From Gemmatimonadetes bacterium SCN 70-22 (GTDB taxonomy: Bacteria > Gemmatimonadota > Gemmatimonadetes > Gemmatimonadales > Gemmatimonadaceae): a stretch of DNA of 64,000 nt. Positions 19,644 through 28,231 of the stretch are shown one piece after another. How positions within the stretch are numbered: position 1 is the stretch's first letter; every line of letters begins with the position of its first letter. The position numbers and the translations under genes are program-made. The stretch is taken from positions 33,230 to 97,229 of the forward strand of contig MEDZ01000003.1 of NCBI GenBank assembly GCA_001724275.1. The letters run 5' to 3'. The notes below the pieces were generated by a model, which saw only the letters and a program-made list of their open reading frames with translations, did not search any database and was not told where the DNA came from.

Positions 19644-21014
19644 CTACTGCCGGTGCCCGGAGTGATCCATCGCCGGCATCTCGTGGCCCGCATGCGACGT
19701 ATCGGCGCCCTTCGCCCTTGGCGGCGCCCCGCCCCCCGGCGTCCCCCGCGACGGCGTCTCCCGCATGGGAAGCGGCACGGGCGGCGTCTGCAGCTCCATC
19801 CCCGGCATGTTCCCCATGCCGCCCAACGCCTTGCCCAGGTTCGACTCGGCGTCCACCAGGAACGTCGCCGAGGCCACCACCGTGTCGCCGGCCGCGATCC
19901 CGCGCAGGATCTCGATGCGCTCGTCGTTGGCGCTCCCGATCGCCACCTCGCGCGGGACCAGCATCCCCGACGCCTCGCGCACGAAGACCACGTGGCGCTC
20001 GCCGGTCGAGAGCACGGCATCCCGCGGCACCGTCAGCACCTGGGGGCGCGTCGCCCCCACGATGCGAACCGTCGCGTACATCCCGGGCTTGAGCCGGGCG
20101 TCCGCGTTCGCCAGCACCACGCGCACGCGCGCCGTGCGCGTTTCCGGGCTGATGGTCGGATACACGAAGGTGATCCGCCCCATGCGATGCTCCCCGGGAA
20201 GGGCGGGGAAGTCGGCGTGCACCGTCAACCCGACGCGAACGTCTGCCAGGTCCTGTTCGAACACCTCCCCCTCCACCCACACCTCGCGAAGGTCGGCCAC
20301 GCGATACAGGGCATCGCCGGCCATGACCTTCTGCCCCGCCACCACGTTCTTCTCGATCACGTAGCCGCTGGTCGGCGCGTACAGGGTGATCGACTTGCGC
20401 ACCTGGCCGGACCGCTCGATCTCCCGAATCTCCGCGTCCGGCACGTCCCAGTACGCGAGGCGCCGCCGCGCCGACTCGAGCAGCTCGTCGGCATTGTTGC
20501 GCGCCCCCGCCGCGGCATCCGACAGCTTGCCCTGCAGCGACTTCGCCAGCAGCAACTCCTCCTGCGCCTGAACCAGCATCGGAGAGTACAGCGCGAACAA
20601 CGGCTCCCCTGCGGCAATCGGTTGCCCGGTGGCATTCACCAGGAGGCGCTCGACCCACCCGTCGACCTTGAGGCTGATGGCACTCAGCCGCGTCTCGTCG
20701 TACGTCACCTGCCCCACGGTGCGGATGTCGTGCCCGAACGGGCCCACGTCCGCGACGGCGTAGGTCACGCCGATTCGCCGTTCCTGCTCCGGCGTGAGCA
20801 TGACGGGCTGTGCCGCTCCCCCCGACGCCGCCATGGCACCGTGATCGTGTCCCCCCGCCGCCGGTGTCGGGGCGCTGGTCCCGCGGGTCGCGAAGTAGAC
20901 GCCCGCGAGCGTCGCCAGCACGATCCCTCCGTAGATCGCCCCCCTGGCCACGGGGCGCGGGCCACTCGAACGCGCCCCCGCCGCATGCAAGGCGCGATTG
21001 GTCTCGCCGGTCAT
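19644..21014 (-). CDS. cusB: Efflux RND transporter periplasmic adaptor subunit (CusB-like)
   Basis: A 456-residue membrane-fusion protein linking CusA to the outer-membrane channel. After a short cytosolic head there is one N-terminal anchor (GAIYGGIVLATLAGVYFAT). Then follow a His/Met-containing segment (GGHDHGAMAASGG), the lipoyl and hairpin domain (VGQVTYDETRLSAISLKVDG, LYSPMLVQAQEELL), and beta-barrel region APTSGYVIEKNVVAGQKVM. The tail is rich in His and Met (HAGHEMPAMDHSGHRQ), suggesting Cu/Ag binding. The ATG at 21014-21012 overlaps the stop of the upstream channel gene as ATGA. Its own stop is 10 bases before cusA, so the three genes are translated as a unit. Confidence 0.94.
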   Translation of the reverse strand: MTGETNRALHAAGARSSGPRPVARGAIYGGIVLATLAGVYFATRGTSAPTPAAGGHDHGAMAASGGAAQPVMLTPEQERRIGVTYAVADVGPFGHDIRTVGQVTYDETRLSAISLKVDGWVERLLVNATGQPIAAGEPLFALYSPMLVQAQEELLLAKSLQGKLSDAAAGARNNADELLESARRRLAYWDVPDAEIREIERSGQVRKSITLYAPTSGYVIEKNVVAGQKVMAGDALYRVADLREVWVEGEVFEQDLADVRVGLTVHADFPALPGEHRMGRITFVYPTISPETRTARVRVVLANADARLKPGMYATVRIVGATRPQVLTVPRDAVLSTGERHVVFVREASGMLVPREVAIGSANDERIEILRGIAAGDTVVASATFLVDAESNLGKALGGMGNMPGMELQTPPVPLPMRETPSRGTPGGGAPPRAKGADTSHAGHEMPAMDHSGHRQ

Positions 21015-22375
21015 CGTGCACCTCCTGGTGCGGGCGCATCGCCGGGGCGACGCACGTTCGGGTTCGGCCCCGTGTCGTCGGGGGCGACGGTGTCGGGATC
21101 GAGGAGCTCGCGGGCGCTGAGCATCTCCAGCTCGGCCCACGCCTTCCCCTGCTCGGACTCGAGCGTGACCAGCTCCTGGCGGTAACGGTTCACGCTCATG
21201 CGGCTGTCGAGGAGCGTCATGAAGTCCACGCTCCCCACGCGATAGGCAGCGAGCGCCGAGGCCACGGCCGCTTCCGCTTGCGGGAGGATCTCGGTGCGAT
21301 AGAGCGCGGCGAGACGCCGCGCGCGCTGCAGCGCGGCATGTGCCTCGCCCATGCGCCCCCGCGTCTCCGCGCGCATCGCGGCAAGATCCGCCGCCGCCAT
21401 CTGGCGCATGGCGGCCGCCTCGCTGCGCATCTCCAGTTGGCGCGAGCGCGCGAAGACCGGGATGGAGGCGCCGATCATGAGGCTCGCCATGTGCTCGCGC
21501 CCGCCCCCGCCCATCCCGTCCAGCGCTGAGGCGCGCTGCGTGCCGTACTGGATCCCCACTTGCAGGTCGGGGATGAGCTCGCGCCGGGCCAGCGTCTCGC
21601 TCGCCTCGGCCGCGCGCACCTCCTCGACCCCTGCGCGCACCATGGGGCGCTGCCGGGTGGCGATCGAGTCCAGCCAGTCACGCGAGGGGACGGCCTCGGG
21701 AAATCGCGGCAGCTCCACACGACCCACCGGCGTCGCGGCGTCACGGTCCAGGAGCGCGTTGAGCCTGGCGGCCATGCTCACGCGCATGGCCAGCATGCGC
21801 AGCGTGTCCTCCGCCATTCGCGCAATCTCCACGTGGGCCCGCAGGACATCCGCCTGGCGTCCCTCCCCCACGCGATACATCGCCTCGGCCGTGCTGGCGA
21901 CATCCTGCAGCAACCGCAGCGTCTCGCGCGCGACGTCCAGGCTCCGGTCGGTGGCCGCCAGGTCGTAGTACGCCATGGCGACCTGGCTCCGGACGTCCCA
22001 CGCGGCGTCCTCCGACCTCGCGCTGGCGGCCGATGCCTGCGCCGCCGCCGCGCGCCCTGCAAGGGAGAGTTTGCCTCCCGTGGGGATCATCTGCATCAGC
22101 TGCAGCTGCGTCATCCCCACCAGGGGCATCGGCGCCAGCCCGGGCAGGGTGCGGTTCATGAAGCCGAGCTGCAGCTCCGGGTCCGGTGGCCGGCGCGCCC
22201 CGGCCACGCGCGACGCCGCCGCGCGTGCCAGCGCCTGGGCCGCCGCCACACGCGGGTTCGCCAGGCCGGCGGCGCGATAATAGTCGCCGAGTCGCTCCCC
22301 AGTCGGCGTTTGCGCCTACGCGGGGAGCGCGCGAATGGTGGCGACCAGGCAGGCCGCCCAAACATGTCGGTACAT
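21011..22375 (-). CDS. Outer-membrane efflux channel, TolC/CusC family, interrupted by an in-frame amber codon
   Basis: The channel partner of CusA/CusB. The mature part shows repeated OEP domain features: AYYDLAATDRSLDVARETLRLLQDV, QADVLRAHVEIARM, and the C-terminal helix DFMTLLDSRMSVNRYRQELV. Read from the ATG at 22375 the frame gives a signal-peptide-like start MYRHVWAACLVATIRALPA, then TAG at 22318-22316. It continues in the same frame with AQTPTGERLGDYYRAAGLAN into the rest of the protein. The amber codon replaces what is probably Gln at the cleavage site. After it the first usable start is GTG at 22249, which would give a 412-residue product with no export signal. Either the gene is damaged, the stop is read through, or the base is a sequencing error. 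Ends with an ATGA overlap to cusB. Confidence 0.85.
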
Positions 22376-22483
22376 GAAATCCTGTCCTCTCGAGATCGTG
22401 CAGGGCGGAATGCCGGCACGCGGAACGAATGGCGCGCGCGCCCACGACTCAGCGTGGGCAACGGGCAGACGTTTGCGAGGAGG

Positions 22484-22858
22484 TCAGGCTCGCGGTGGGG
22501 GGAGCTCCGGGGCGCGAATGCTCGTCGGTGGCCGCACGAGGTGCGGCGCGACTATTCCCGGATCGCCCTGGTCGGGAAGCGACACCCACGCCGAGGAGGG
22601 GAGCGCGGCGAGTGGGGCGCAGGCAAGCATCGAGGTGCACGACCGCGCCGCGTCCCGGTCGGGACAGTCGTCGCGGTGGCGATCCTGCGGCGCGCCGTGC
22701 GCGGCCATGTGCGTCGTCTCCGACATCGGCGCAGCGCCTGCGGCCGCGACGTCCGCCATTCCCATGCACACGACCTCGCTCGCCTGCACCGACTGCAACA
22801 GCAGCAGGGCAGCGAACACGCACGCGGCGAGTCGGCGAAGGATCGGCATGGGTTTCAT
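22484..22858 (-). CDS. Small exported Cys/His-containing protein heading the cus operon
   Basis: A 124-residue protein with a clear signal peptide (MKPMPILRRLAACVFAALLLLQSVQA). The mature part is Cys-, His-, Met- and Asp-containing: VVCMGMADVAAAG, MSETTHMAAHGAPQDRHRDD, CPDRDAARSCTSMLACAP. Such small periplasmic proteins are common at the front of copper clusters, where they are thought to bind metal; here that is inference from composition and context. It lies about 110 bases upstream of the channel gene on the same strand, so it is probably the first gene of the operon. Longer in-frame starts would run through the promoter region and lack a signal peptide. Confidence 0.65.
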   Translation of the reverse strand: MKPMPILRRLAACVFAALLLLQSVQASEVVCMGMADVAAAGAAPMSETTHMAAHGAPQDRHRDDCPDRDAARSCTSMLACAPLAALPSSAWVSLPDQGDPGIVAPHLVRPPTSIRAPELPPPRA

Positions 22859-23032
22859 CGGGCGACGCCTGTAACGTAGCAGGTGCGGCGCGGCGGCTCC
22901 AGCCGTCACATGACGATGCGTGCGCGGATCGCGAAACGGATGCGGATCGTGGCCAGGCGCTGCAGGAATTTCCCTGACGCACCCACCCTCGTACACTGCC
23001 CAGACCGGCGTCGCGACACCATTCTCCAGCGG

Positions 23033-23869
23033 ATGACGATCCTCACCTTCACCCTCCTCCTGGCCCTCGGCTCCGTTGCCGCCGGCATGCTCGGCGCGCT
23101 CACCGGCCTCGGCGGAGGCGTCGTCATCGTCCCCCTCCTCACCCTCGCCTTCGGCGTCGACCTCCGCTACGCCATCGGCGCCTCCCTCGTCGCCGTTATC
23201 GCGACCTCGTCCGCTTCGGCCGCCGCCTACGTCCGCGATGGCTACGCCAACGTCCGCGTCGGCATGCTCCTCGAGGTCGCCACTACCGTTGGCGCCCTCC
23301 TCGGCGCCTTCGTCGCCGGGTGGATCTCCCCCTCCACCATCGCCGTCATCTTCGGCGTCGTCCTCCTCTTCTCCGCCCTCCACTCCACGCACGCCGCGCC
23401 CGAGATCCAGGAGGACTGCCCGCCGACGTCGCTGGGCGCTCGCCTCCGCCTCAACTCCACCTACCCCACGGAGCAAGGCGAGCGCCCCTACTGCGTCCAG
23501 AACGTCCCTCTCGGCTTCTCCCTCATGCTCGGTGCTGGCGTCCTATCGGGGCTCCTCGGCATCGGCTCCGGCGCCTTCAAGGTCCTCGCCATGGACCGCG
23601 CCATGCGCCTCCCGTTCAAGGTCTCCACCACCACCAGCAACTTCATGATCGGGGTCACCGCCGCGGCCAGCGCCGGTGTCTACCTGCAGCGCGGCTACCT
23701 CGACCCCGGCATCACCATGCCCGTCATGCTCGGCGTCCTGGTCGGCGCCACCCTCGGTGCCCGCCTCCTCGTGCGCGTCCAGGCCCGCATCCTTCGCAAG
23801 GTCTTCAGCCTCGTCATCGTCGCCCTCGCCCTGCAGATGCTCTACAAGGGGATAACCGGAGGCCTCTGA
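23033..23869 (+). CDS. TauE/SafE family membrane transporter
   Basis: A 278-residue inner-membrane protein with about eight hydrophobic segments in two related halves. The first contains AAGMLGALTGLGGGVVIVPLL and the second SGLLGIGSGAFKVLAMDRAM, the repeated Gly-rich signature of the family. TauE/SafE proteins export sulfite, sulfoacetate or other organic anions; the substrate here is unknown. The ATG at 23033 gives the expected N-terminus; upstream residues are Arg-rich and unlike it. The DUF1634 gene begins directly after the stop codon, a common partnership. The gene diverges from the cus operon. Confidence 0.9.
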   Translation: MTILTFTLLLALGSVAAGMLGALTGLGGGVVIVPLLTLAFGVDLRYAIGASLVAVIATSSASAAAYVRDGYANVRVGMLLEVATTVGALLGAFVAGWISPSTIAVIFGVVLLFSALHSTHAAPEIQEDCPPTSLGARLRLNSTYPTEQGERPYCVQNVPLGFSLMLGAGVLSGLLGIGSGAFKVLAMDRAMRLPFKVSTTTSNFMIGVTAAASAGVYLQRGYLDPGITMPVMLGVLVGATLGARLLVRVQARILRKVFSLVIVALALQMLYKGITGGL

Positions 23870-24259
23870 GTGACGACTCCCCCCACACGCCTCAGCGACG
23901 AGCGCATCGACCAGTTCATCGGGCGCGTCCTGCAAGCCGGCGTCGTCATCGCCGGCGCGATCGTCGCCGTCGCCGCGCTCTTCTACCTCGCGCGCTACGG
24001 CGCCGCCACCCCCGCCTTCGGCACCTTCCGCGGCGAGCCCGCCAACCTGCGCACCGTGGCTGGCATCGTGCGGGGCGCCGCATCGTTGCACCCGCGCGCC
24101 TGGATCCAGTTCGGGCTCCTCATCCTCCTCCTCACCCCCATCGCCCGCGTCGTACTTCTCCTCGGCGCCTTCGCCATCCAGCGCGACAGGCTCTACGTGG
24201 CCATCGCCTCCGTGGTCGTGCTCCTCCTCATCCTGAGTCTCGCAGGACTCACGCCCTGA
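23870..24259 (+). CDS. DUF1634 family membrane protein
   Basis: A 129-residue protein with three hydrophobic segments: GVVIAGAIVAVAALFYLARY, WIQFGLLILLLTPIARVVLLLGAFA and YVAIASVVVLLLILSLAGL. DUF1634 proteins are often encoded right behind TauE/SafE transporters and may be accessory subunits. The GTG start is contiguous with the TauE stop codon (TGAGTG), so translation is probably coupled. No known enzyme motif. Confidence 0.88.
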   Translation: MTTPPTRLSDERIDQFIGRVLQAGVVIAGAIVAVAALFYLARYGAATPAFGTFRGEPANLRTVAGIVRGAASLHPRAWIQFGLLILLLTPIARVVLLLGAFAIQRDRLYVAIASVVVLLLILSLAGLTP

Positions 24260-24299
24260 CTCGGCGTGGCGAGCCAGCCGCACCGGGTGGTTTCGGGAC

Positions 24300-24376
24300 C
24301 TGATCTCGGGGGTGAACCCGGCGACGATCCTGCAGCCCATCCCCCTGCAGGCGATCCCCCTGAAGCCGATCCCGTA
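24300..24376 (+). repeat. Short degenerate direct repeat between convergent genes
   Basis: About 10-15 base units of the form CGATCC(CCCTGCAG) recur four times between 24325 and 24376 with small changes, in the gap between the DUF1634 and histidine kinase genes. Function unknown; too irregular to be a CRISPR. Confidence 0.4.
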
Positions 24377-24432
24377 ACCGATCGCTCCCGAGCTCCGGTG
24401 CGCAATCTCGACGCGGACCCGCGCCGCCGTCG

Positions 24433-26718
24433 TTAGGCTCCTGACCCCTCCGCCTCGGGCGCGTCCAGCACCTCCCGAACCTTCTGCGCGAGAGTCGCCG
24501 GCACGTACGGCTTCTGCAGGAAGTTGCGCCCCACTTCCAGCACCCCCTGGTGCACGATGGCGTTGCGCGTGTACCCCGAGGCGAACAGCACGCGCGTCCG
24601 CGGGCGCTCCTCTGCCAGCCTGGCCGCCAGCTCCTTCCCTCCCATCCGCGGCATCACGACGTCGGTCACCACCACGTGGATCTCCCCCCCGTACCCCCGC
24701 GCCACCTCCAGCGCCTGCACACCATCTCCCGCTTCCAGCACGGTGAAGCCGTGCGCACGCAACGCACGCGCGGCAATCGCCCGCACCGACGCATCATCCT
24801 CCACCAGCAGCACGGTCTCGTCCCCGCGCACCTGTCCCATCGTCGCTGCCGGTGCCGCCTCGCCGGGGACGCCATGTGCCCGCGGCAGGTACACCTTGAA
24901 CGTGGCCCCCTGGCCCGGCTCCGAGTACGCCCAGATGTGCCCGCCCGCCTGCCGCACGATCCCGTAGCACGTCGCCAGCCCGAGCCCCGTCCCCATCCCG
25001 CTCGGCTTCGTCGTGAAGAACGGCTCGAAGATCATCGGCAACAGCGCCGGGTCGATCCCCGATCCGTTGTCGCTCACCGCCAGCATCACGTAGTCCCCGG
25101 GCGCCACGTCGGCATGCGTCGCGGCGTACCCTTCATCCAACGTCACCTTCGCCGTCTCGATCGTCACCGTCCCGCCCCCGGGAAGCGCATCGCGTGCATT
25201 CACGGCGAGGTTCACCAGCACCTGCTCCATCTGGGCCGGGTCCACCTTCACGGGCCAGAGCTCCGGCTCCAGCTCGGTCACGAGCTCCACGTGCTCCCCG
25301 ATCAGCCGGCGCAGCATGCGGTCGGTCTGCGTCGTCAGCGCATTCAGGTCCACCACGCGCGGCTCGATCACCTGCCGCCGCGCAAAGGCCAGCAGCTGGC
25401 GGGTCAGTTCCGCCGCCCGCGCCCCGGCCCGCGTCACCGCCGTCAGGTCTTCATCGGCGTGCAACGGGTCCTGGCGCGCGAACGCCGCATGGCTCAGGAT
25501 CACCGTCAGGAGGTTGTTGAAGTCGTGCGCCACCCCGCCCGCCAGCCGCCCGATGCTCTCCATGCGCTGCGATTGCAGCAGCTGCGCCTCCAGCGTGTGG
25601 CGCGTCGTCTCGTCGGTTGCCACTCCCGCGATCCGCACCACCTCCCCCGCCGCGTTGCGCACGGGAAAGCTCCGGTCCGAGATCCAGCGCATCGCGCCAT
25701 CGGGGCGCACCACGCGGTATTCGGCGCGGAAGGTCGTCCGGTCGCGCTCGAAGGCCTCCACCACCCGCGAGCGGTCGTCGGGATGGATCGCGTCCAGCCA
25801 GATGCGGGGGTTGCGGCGCAGCTCATCGGGCGATCGCCCCCAGATCGTCTCGAAGCCTCGGCTCACGAAGTCCACCTGGCTCGATTCGGGGCGCGCGATG
25901 TAGAACACGGCGTCGACGTTCTCGGACAGCTCGCGGAACAGATCCTCGCTCTCGTGCAACGCCATCAGCATCCGGCGACGCTCGGTCACGTCGGTCATCA
26001 GCGACACGCGTCCCACCGGCCGCTCGCCGTCGAACAAGACCTGCGACACGATCTCGCCCCACACCAGCGTCCCGTCAGCGCGCGTCGCCCGCACGTCGAA
26101 CATGAATGTCCCCCCCGACGCCCGCCCCTCCTCCACCCGCCGGAACAGCGCCTCCTGATCGTCCACATGCACCACCCGCGTCCATCCATCGCCCTGCAAC
26201 TCCTCCGCCGAGCGTCCCAGCATTCGCTGCGCCGCCGGGTTGGAGTACACGACGTTCCCGTCGACGTCGGTCAGGAAGATGCCTAACGGCGCCGCCTCGC
26301 TCATCCCGCGAAAGCGCAACTCGCTCGCCCGCAGCGCCCGCTCGGCTGCCACCTGCTCCGTCCGCTCCTCCACGAAGAACGCCACCCCCCGCTCTCCCCG
26401 CACCTCGATCGGCAGCCAGCTCGCGATCCAGTGCCGCTCCACCCCGGGCTGCGCCCGCGTCTCCCCGCTCACCGGGATGCGATGGATCCCCTCGCTCGAC
26501 GTCAGCGCCCGGCGCAGGATCGGATCGGCCGTCGGCGCCAGCTCCGGAATGACCTCGCGCATGGTCCGCCCGATATGCTCGGCCGCCGCCACCCCGTTCA
26601 TCTCCGCGAGCGCACGGTTGATCCGCACGTAGCGCAGCGACGAGTCGAAGACCGCCATCCCGATCGGTGAGGCCTCGAACAGCGCATCCAGGTACGTCTC
26701 ACCGGCCGGCGAACTCAT
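24433..26718 (-). CDS. Hybrid sensor histidine kinase with three PAS domains and a C-terminal receiver
   Basis: A 761-residue soluble sensor kinase. PAS 1 covers about residues 10-125, PAS 2 about 140-250 (FLTDVDGNVVYSNPAAQRML) and PAS 3 about 265-375 with a PAC end (VVRIAGVATDETTRHTLE). The HisKA box GGVAHDFNNLLTVILSH follows near 395, then the ATPase N box VNARDAL, G1 box DNGSGIDP and G2 box GTGLGLATCYGIV. The receiver at about 640-755 has the phospho-acceptor Asp in VVVTDVVMPRMGG. There is no membrane segment, so it senses cytosolic or internal signals. The ATG at 26718 is preceded by a GGGGGG ribosome-binding site at good distance; the longer GTG start at 26760 has none. No separate response regulator is adjacent. 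Confidence 0.92.
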   Translation of the reverse strand: MSSPAGETYLDALFEASPIGMAVFDSSLRYVRINRALAEMNGVAAAEHIGRTMREVIPELAPTADPILRRALTSSEGIHRIPVSGETRAQPGVERHWIASWLPIEVRGERGVAFFVEERTEQVAAERALRASELRFRGMSEAAPLGIFLTDVDGNVVYSNPAAQRMLGRSAEELQGDGWTRVVHVDDQEALFRRVEEGRASGGTFMFDVRATRADGTLVWGEIVSQVLFDGERPVGRVSLMTDVTERRRMLMALHESEDLFRELSENVDAVFYIARPESSQVDFVSRGFETIWGRSPDELRRNPRIWLDAIHPDDRSRVVEAFERDRTTFRAEYRVVRPDGAMRWISDRSFPVRNAAGEVVRIAGVATDETTRHTLEAQLLQSQRMESIGRLAGGVAHDFNNLLTVILSHAAFARQDPLHADEDLTAVTRAGARAAELTRQLLAFARRQVIEPRVVDLNALTTQTDRMLRRLIGEHVELVTELEPELWPVKVDPAQMEQVLVNLAVNARDALPGGGTVTIETAKVTLDEGYAATHADVAPGDYVMLAVSDNGSGIDPALLPMIFEPFFTTKPSGMGTGLGLATCYGIVRQAGGHIWAYSEPGQGATFKVYLPRAHGVPGEAAPAATMGQVRGDETVLLVEDDASVRAIAARALRAHGFTVLEAGDGVQALEVARGYGGEIHVVVTDVVMPRMGGKELAARLAEERPRTRVLFASGYTRNAIVHQGVLEVGRNFLQKPYVPATLAQKVREVLDAPEAEGSGA

Positions 26719-26848
26719 TGCCCCCCAAATGTCATGGTTTCGCGATCGCCCAAACTCCACCGTGTTTGGGCGCGTACTGGCACTTCCCCCACCCTCCCCC
26801 GTTATATCACCATATCATATCGGCGTCCACATGCCGCCGAGCGCCCTC

Positions 26849-28231
26849 ATGCGAACCATGCCTGTGCGACACATCCCGGTTTCGTCCCTCCTCGCCGCGA
26901 TGGCCCTCGCCGTCCCCCTCGCGGCCCAGGCGCCGTCCTCGCGCCTTCGCGTCCCGGTCACGGTGGACACCCTCCCCAACGGGCTGACCCTCATCGTCCA
27001 CGAGGACCATTCGGTCCCGACGGTGGCCACCAACGTCTGGTTCCACGTGGGCTCTGGTGACGAAAAGCCGGGCCGCACCGGTTTCGCCCACCTGTTCGAG
27101 CACCTGATGTTCATGGGGTCACAGCACGCCCCATACCCCCAGTTCGACCGCCTCCTCGAGTCGGCGGGCGCCAGCAACAACGGCACCACCAACAACGACC
27201 GGACCTCGTACTACGAGTGGGGCCCCTCCAACGCCACCCCGCTCATGCTCTGGCTCGAGGCCGATCGCATGGGATGGCTCCTCCCAACGATGGACAGCGC
27301 CAAGGTCGACGCCCAGCGCGAGGTCGTGAAGAACGAGCGCCGCCAGGGCGTCGATAACCAGCCCTACGGCATCGCCGAGGACCTCCTCGCCCCCGCCCTC
27401 TACCCTGCCGGGCACCCCTACTCCTGGCCGGTCATCGGCTCCATGGCCGACCTCTCGGCCGCGTCGCTGGACGACGTCAAGGACTTCTTCCGCCGCTACT
27501 ACGCCCCGAACAACGCCGTCATCGTAGTGGCCGGTGCCGTCCGAGCCGACTCGGTCCGCCGCGCCGTCCGCCAGGCCTTCGCCGACATCCCGCGCGGCCC
27601 CGCCATCACCCGTCCCGCCCCCCGCGCCTTCGCCCCGCGCGACACGGCCATGGTCGCGGAAGACCAGGTGCAACTGCCGCGCCTCTACCTGGCGTGGCAC
27701 GCCGTCCCGCAATACCACGCCGACGACGCCGCGCTCAACGTCACCCGTTACCTCCTCACCGGCGCCCGCAACAGCCGCCTCACCAGCGCCCTCGTGTACG
27801 ACCAGGAGCTGGCCAAGGACGTCTACGCGTCCAACGATTCCAAGAAGCTCGACGGCGACTTCGGCATCATCGCCACCGCCCGCCCGGGCATCGCGCTCGA
27901 TGCCATCAGGAATGCCATCGACCGGGAGCTCCGGCGCCTCGCGGCCGACGGACCCACCCCCCGCGAGCTGGAGCAGGCGCGCAACGCCATCGAGTCGGGC
28001 TTCCTCAATCGCCTGGAATTCGTGAACGCCAAGGCCGAGCAGCTCAACGAGTACTATTACTTCACCGGAACCCCCGACTACTTCCAGCGCGACCTCGACC
28101 GTCATCGCGCGGTCACGACCGACGATATCAAGCGCGTCGTGTCGCACTACCTCGTCGCCCCGCGCGTCATGCTCAGCATCGTTCCCAAGGGACGGAAGGA
28201 ACTCGCCGCTACCCGGGAGGGCGTGCAATGA
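26849..28231 (+). CDS. M16 family metallopeptidase, zinc-binding (active) subunit
   Basis: A 460-residue secreted zinc protease of the insulinase/processing-peptidase family. A signal peptide (MRTMPVRHIPVSSLLAAMAL, ending AQA) precedes it. The inverted zinc motif is HLFEH in GFAHLFEHLMFMGS near residue 70, with the distal Glu in KNERRQGVDNQPYG. Both M16 halves are present. The frame is open from 26729 and Met codons at 26831 and 26858 are alternatives; 26849 gives the cleanest signal peptide. An AT-rich promoter-like stretch (ttatatcaccatatcatat) sits at about 26803-26821. The stop overlaps the start of the second subunit (ATGA), so the two are made together, as in M16 heterodimers. Confidence 0.93.
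   Translation: MRTMPVRHIPVSSLLAAMALAVPLAAQAPSSRLRVPVTVDTLPNGLTLIVHEDHSVPTVATNVWFHVGSGDEKPGRTGFAHLFEHLMFMGSQHAPYPQFDRLLESAGASNNGTTNNDRTSYYEWGPSNATPLMLWLEADRMGWLLPTMDSAKVDAQREVVKNERRQGVDNQPYGIAEDLLAPALYPAGHPYSWPVIGSMADLSAASLDDVKDFFRRYYAPNNAVIVVAGAVRADSVRRAVRQAFADIPRGPAITRPAPRAFAPRDTAMVAEDQVQLPRLYLAWHAVPQYHADDAALNVTRYLLTGARNSRLTSALVYDQELAKDVYASNDSKKLDGDFGIIATARPGIALDAIRNAIDRELRRLAADGPTPRELEQARNAIESGFLNRLEFVNAKAEQLNEYYYFTGTPDYFQRDLDRHRAVTTDDIKRVVSHYLVAPRVMLSIVPKGRKELAATREGVQ

Noticed and set aside
24300-24376. Possible CRISPR-like repeat
   Set aside because: Units are too short and irregular, with no spacers of even length and no cas genes.
27694-28227. Upstream extension of the second M16 subunit
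   Set aside because: It is an out-of-frame reading of the first subunit; the ATGA start at 28228 with a signal peptide is clearly right.
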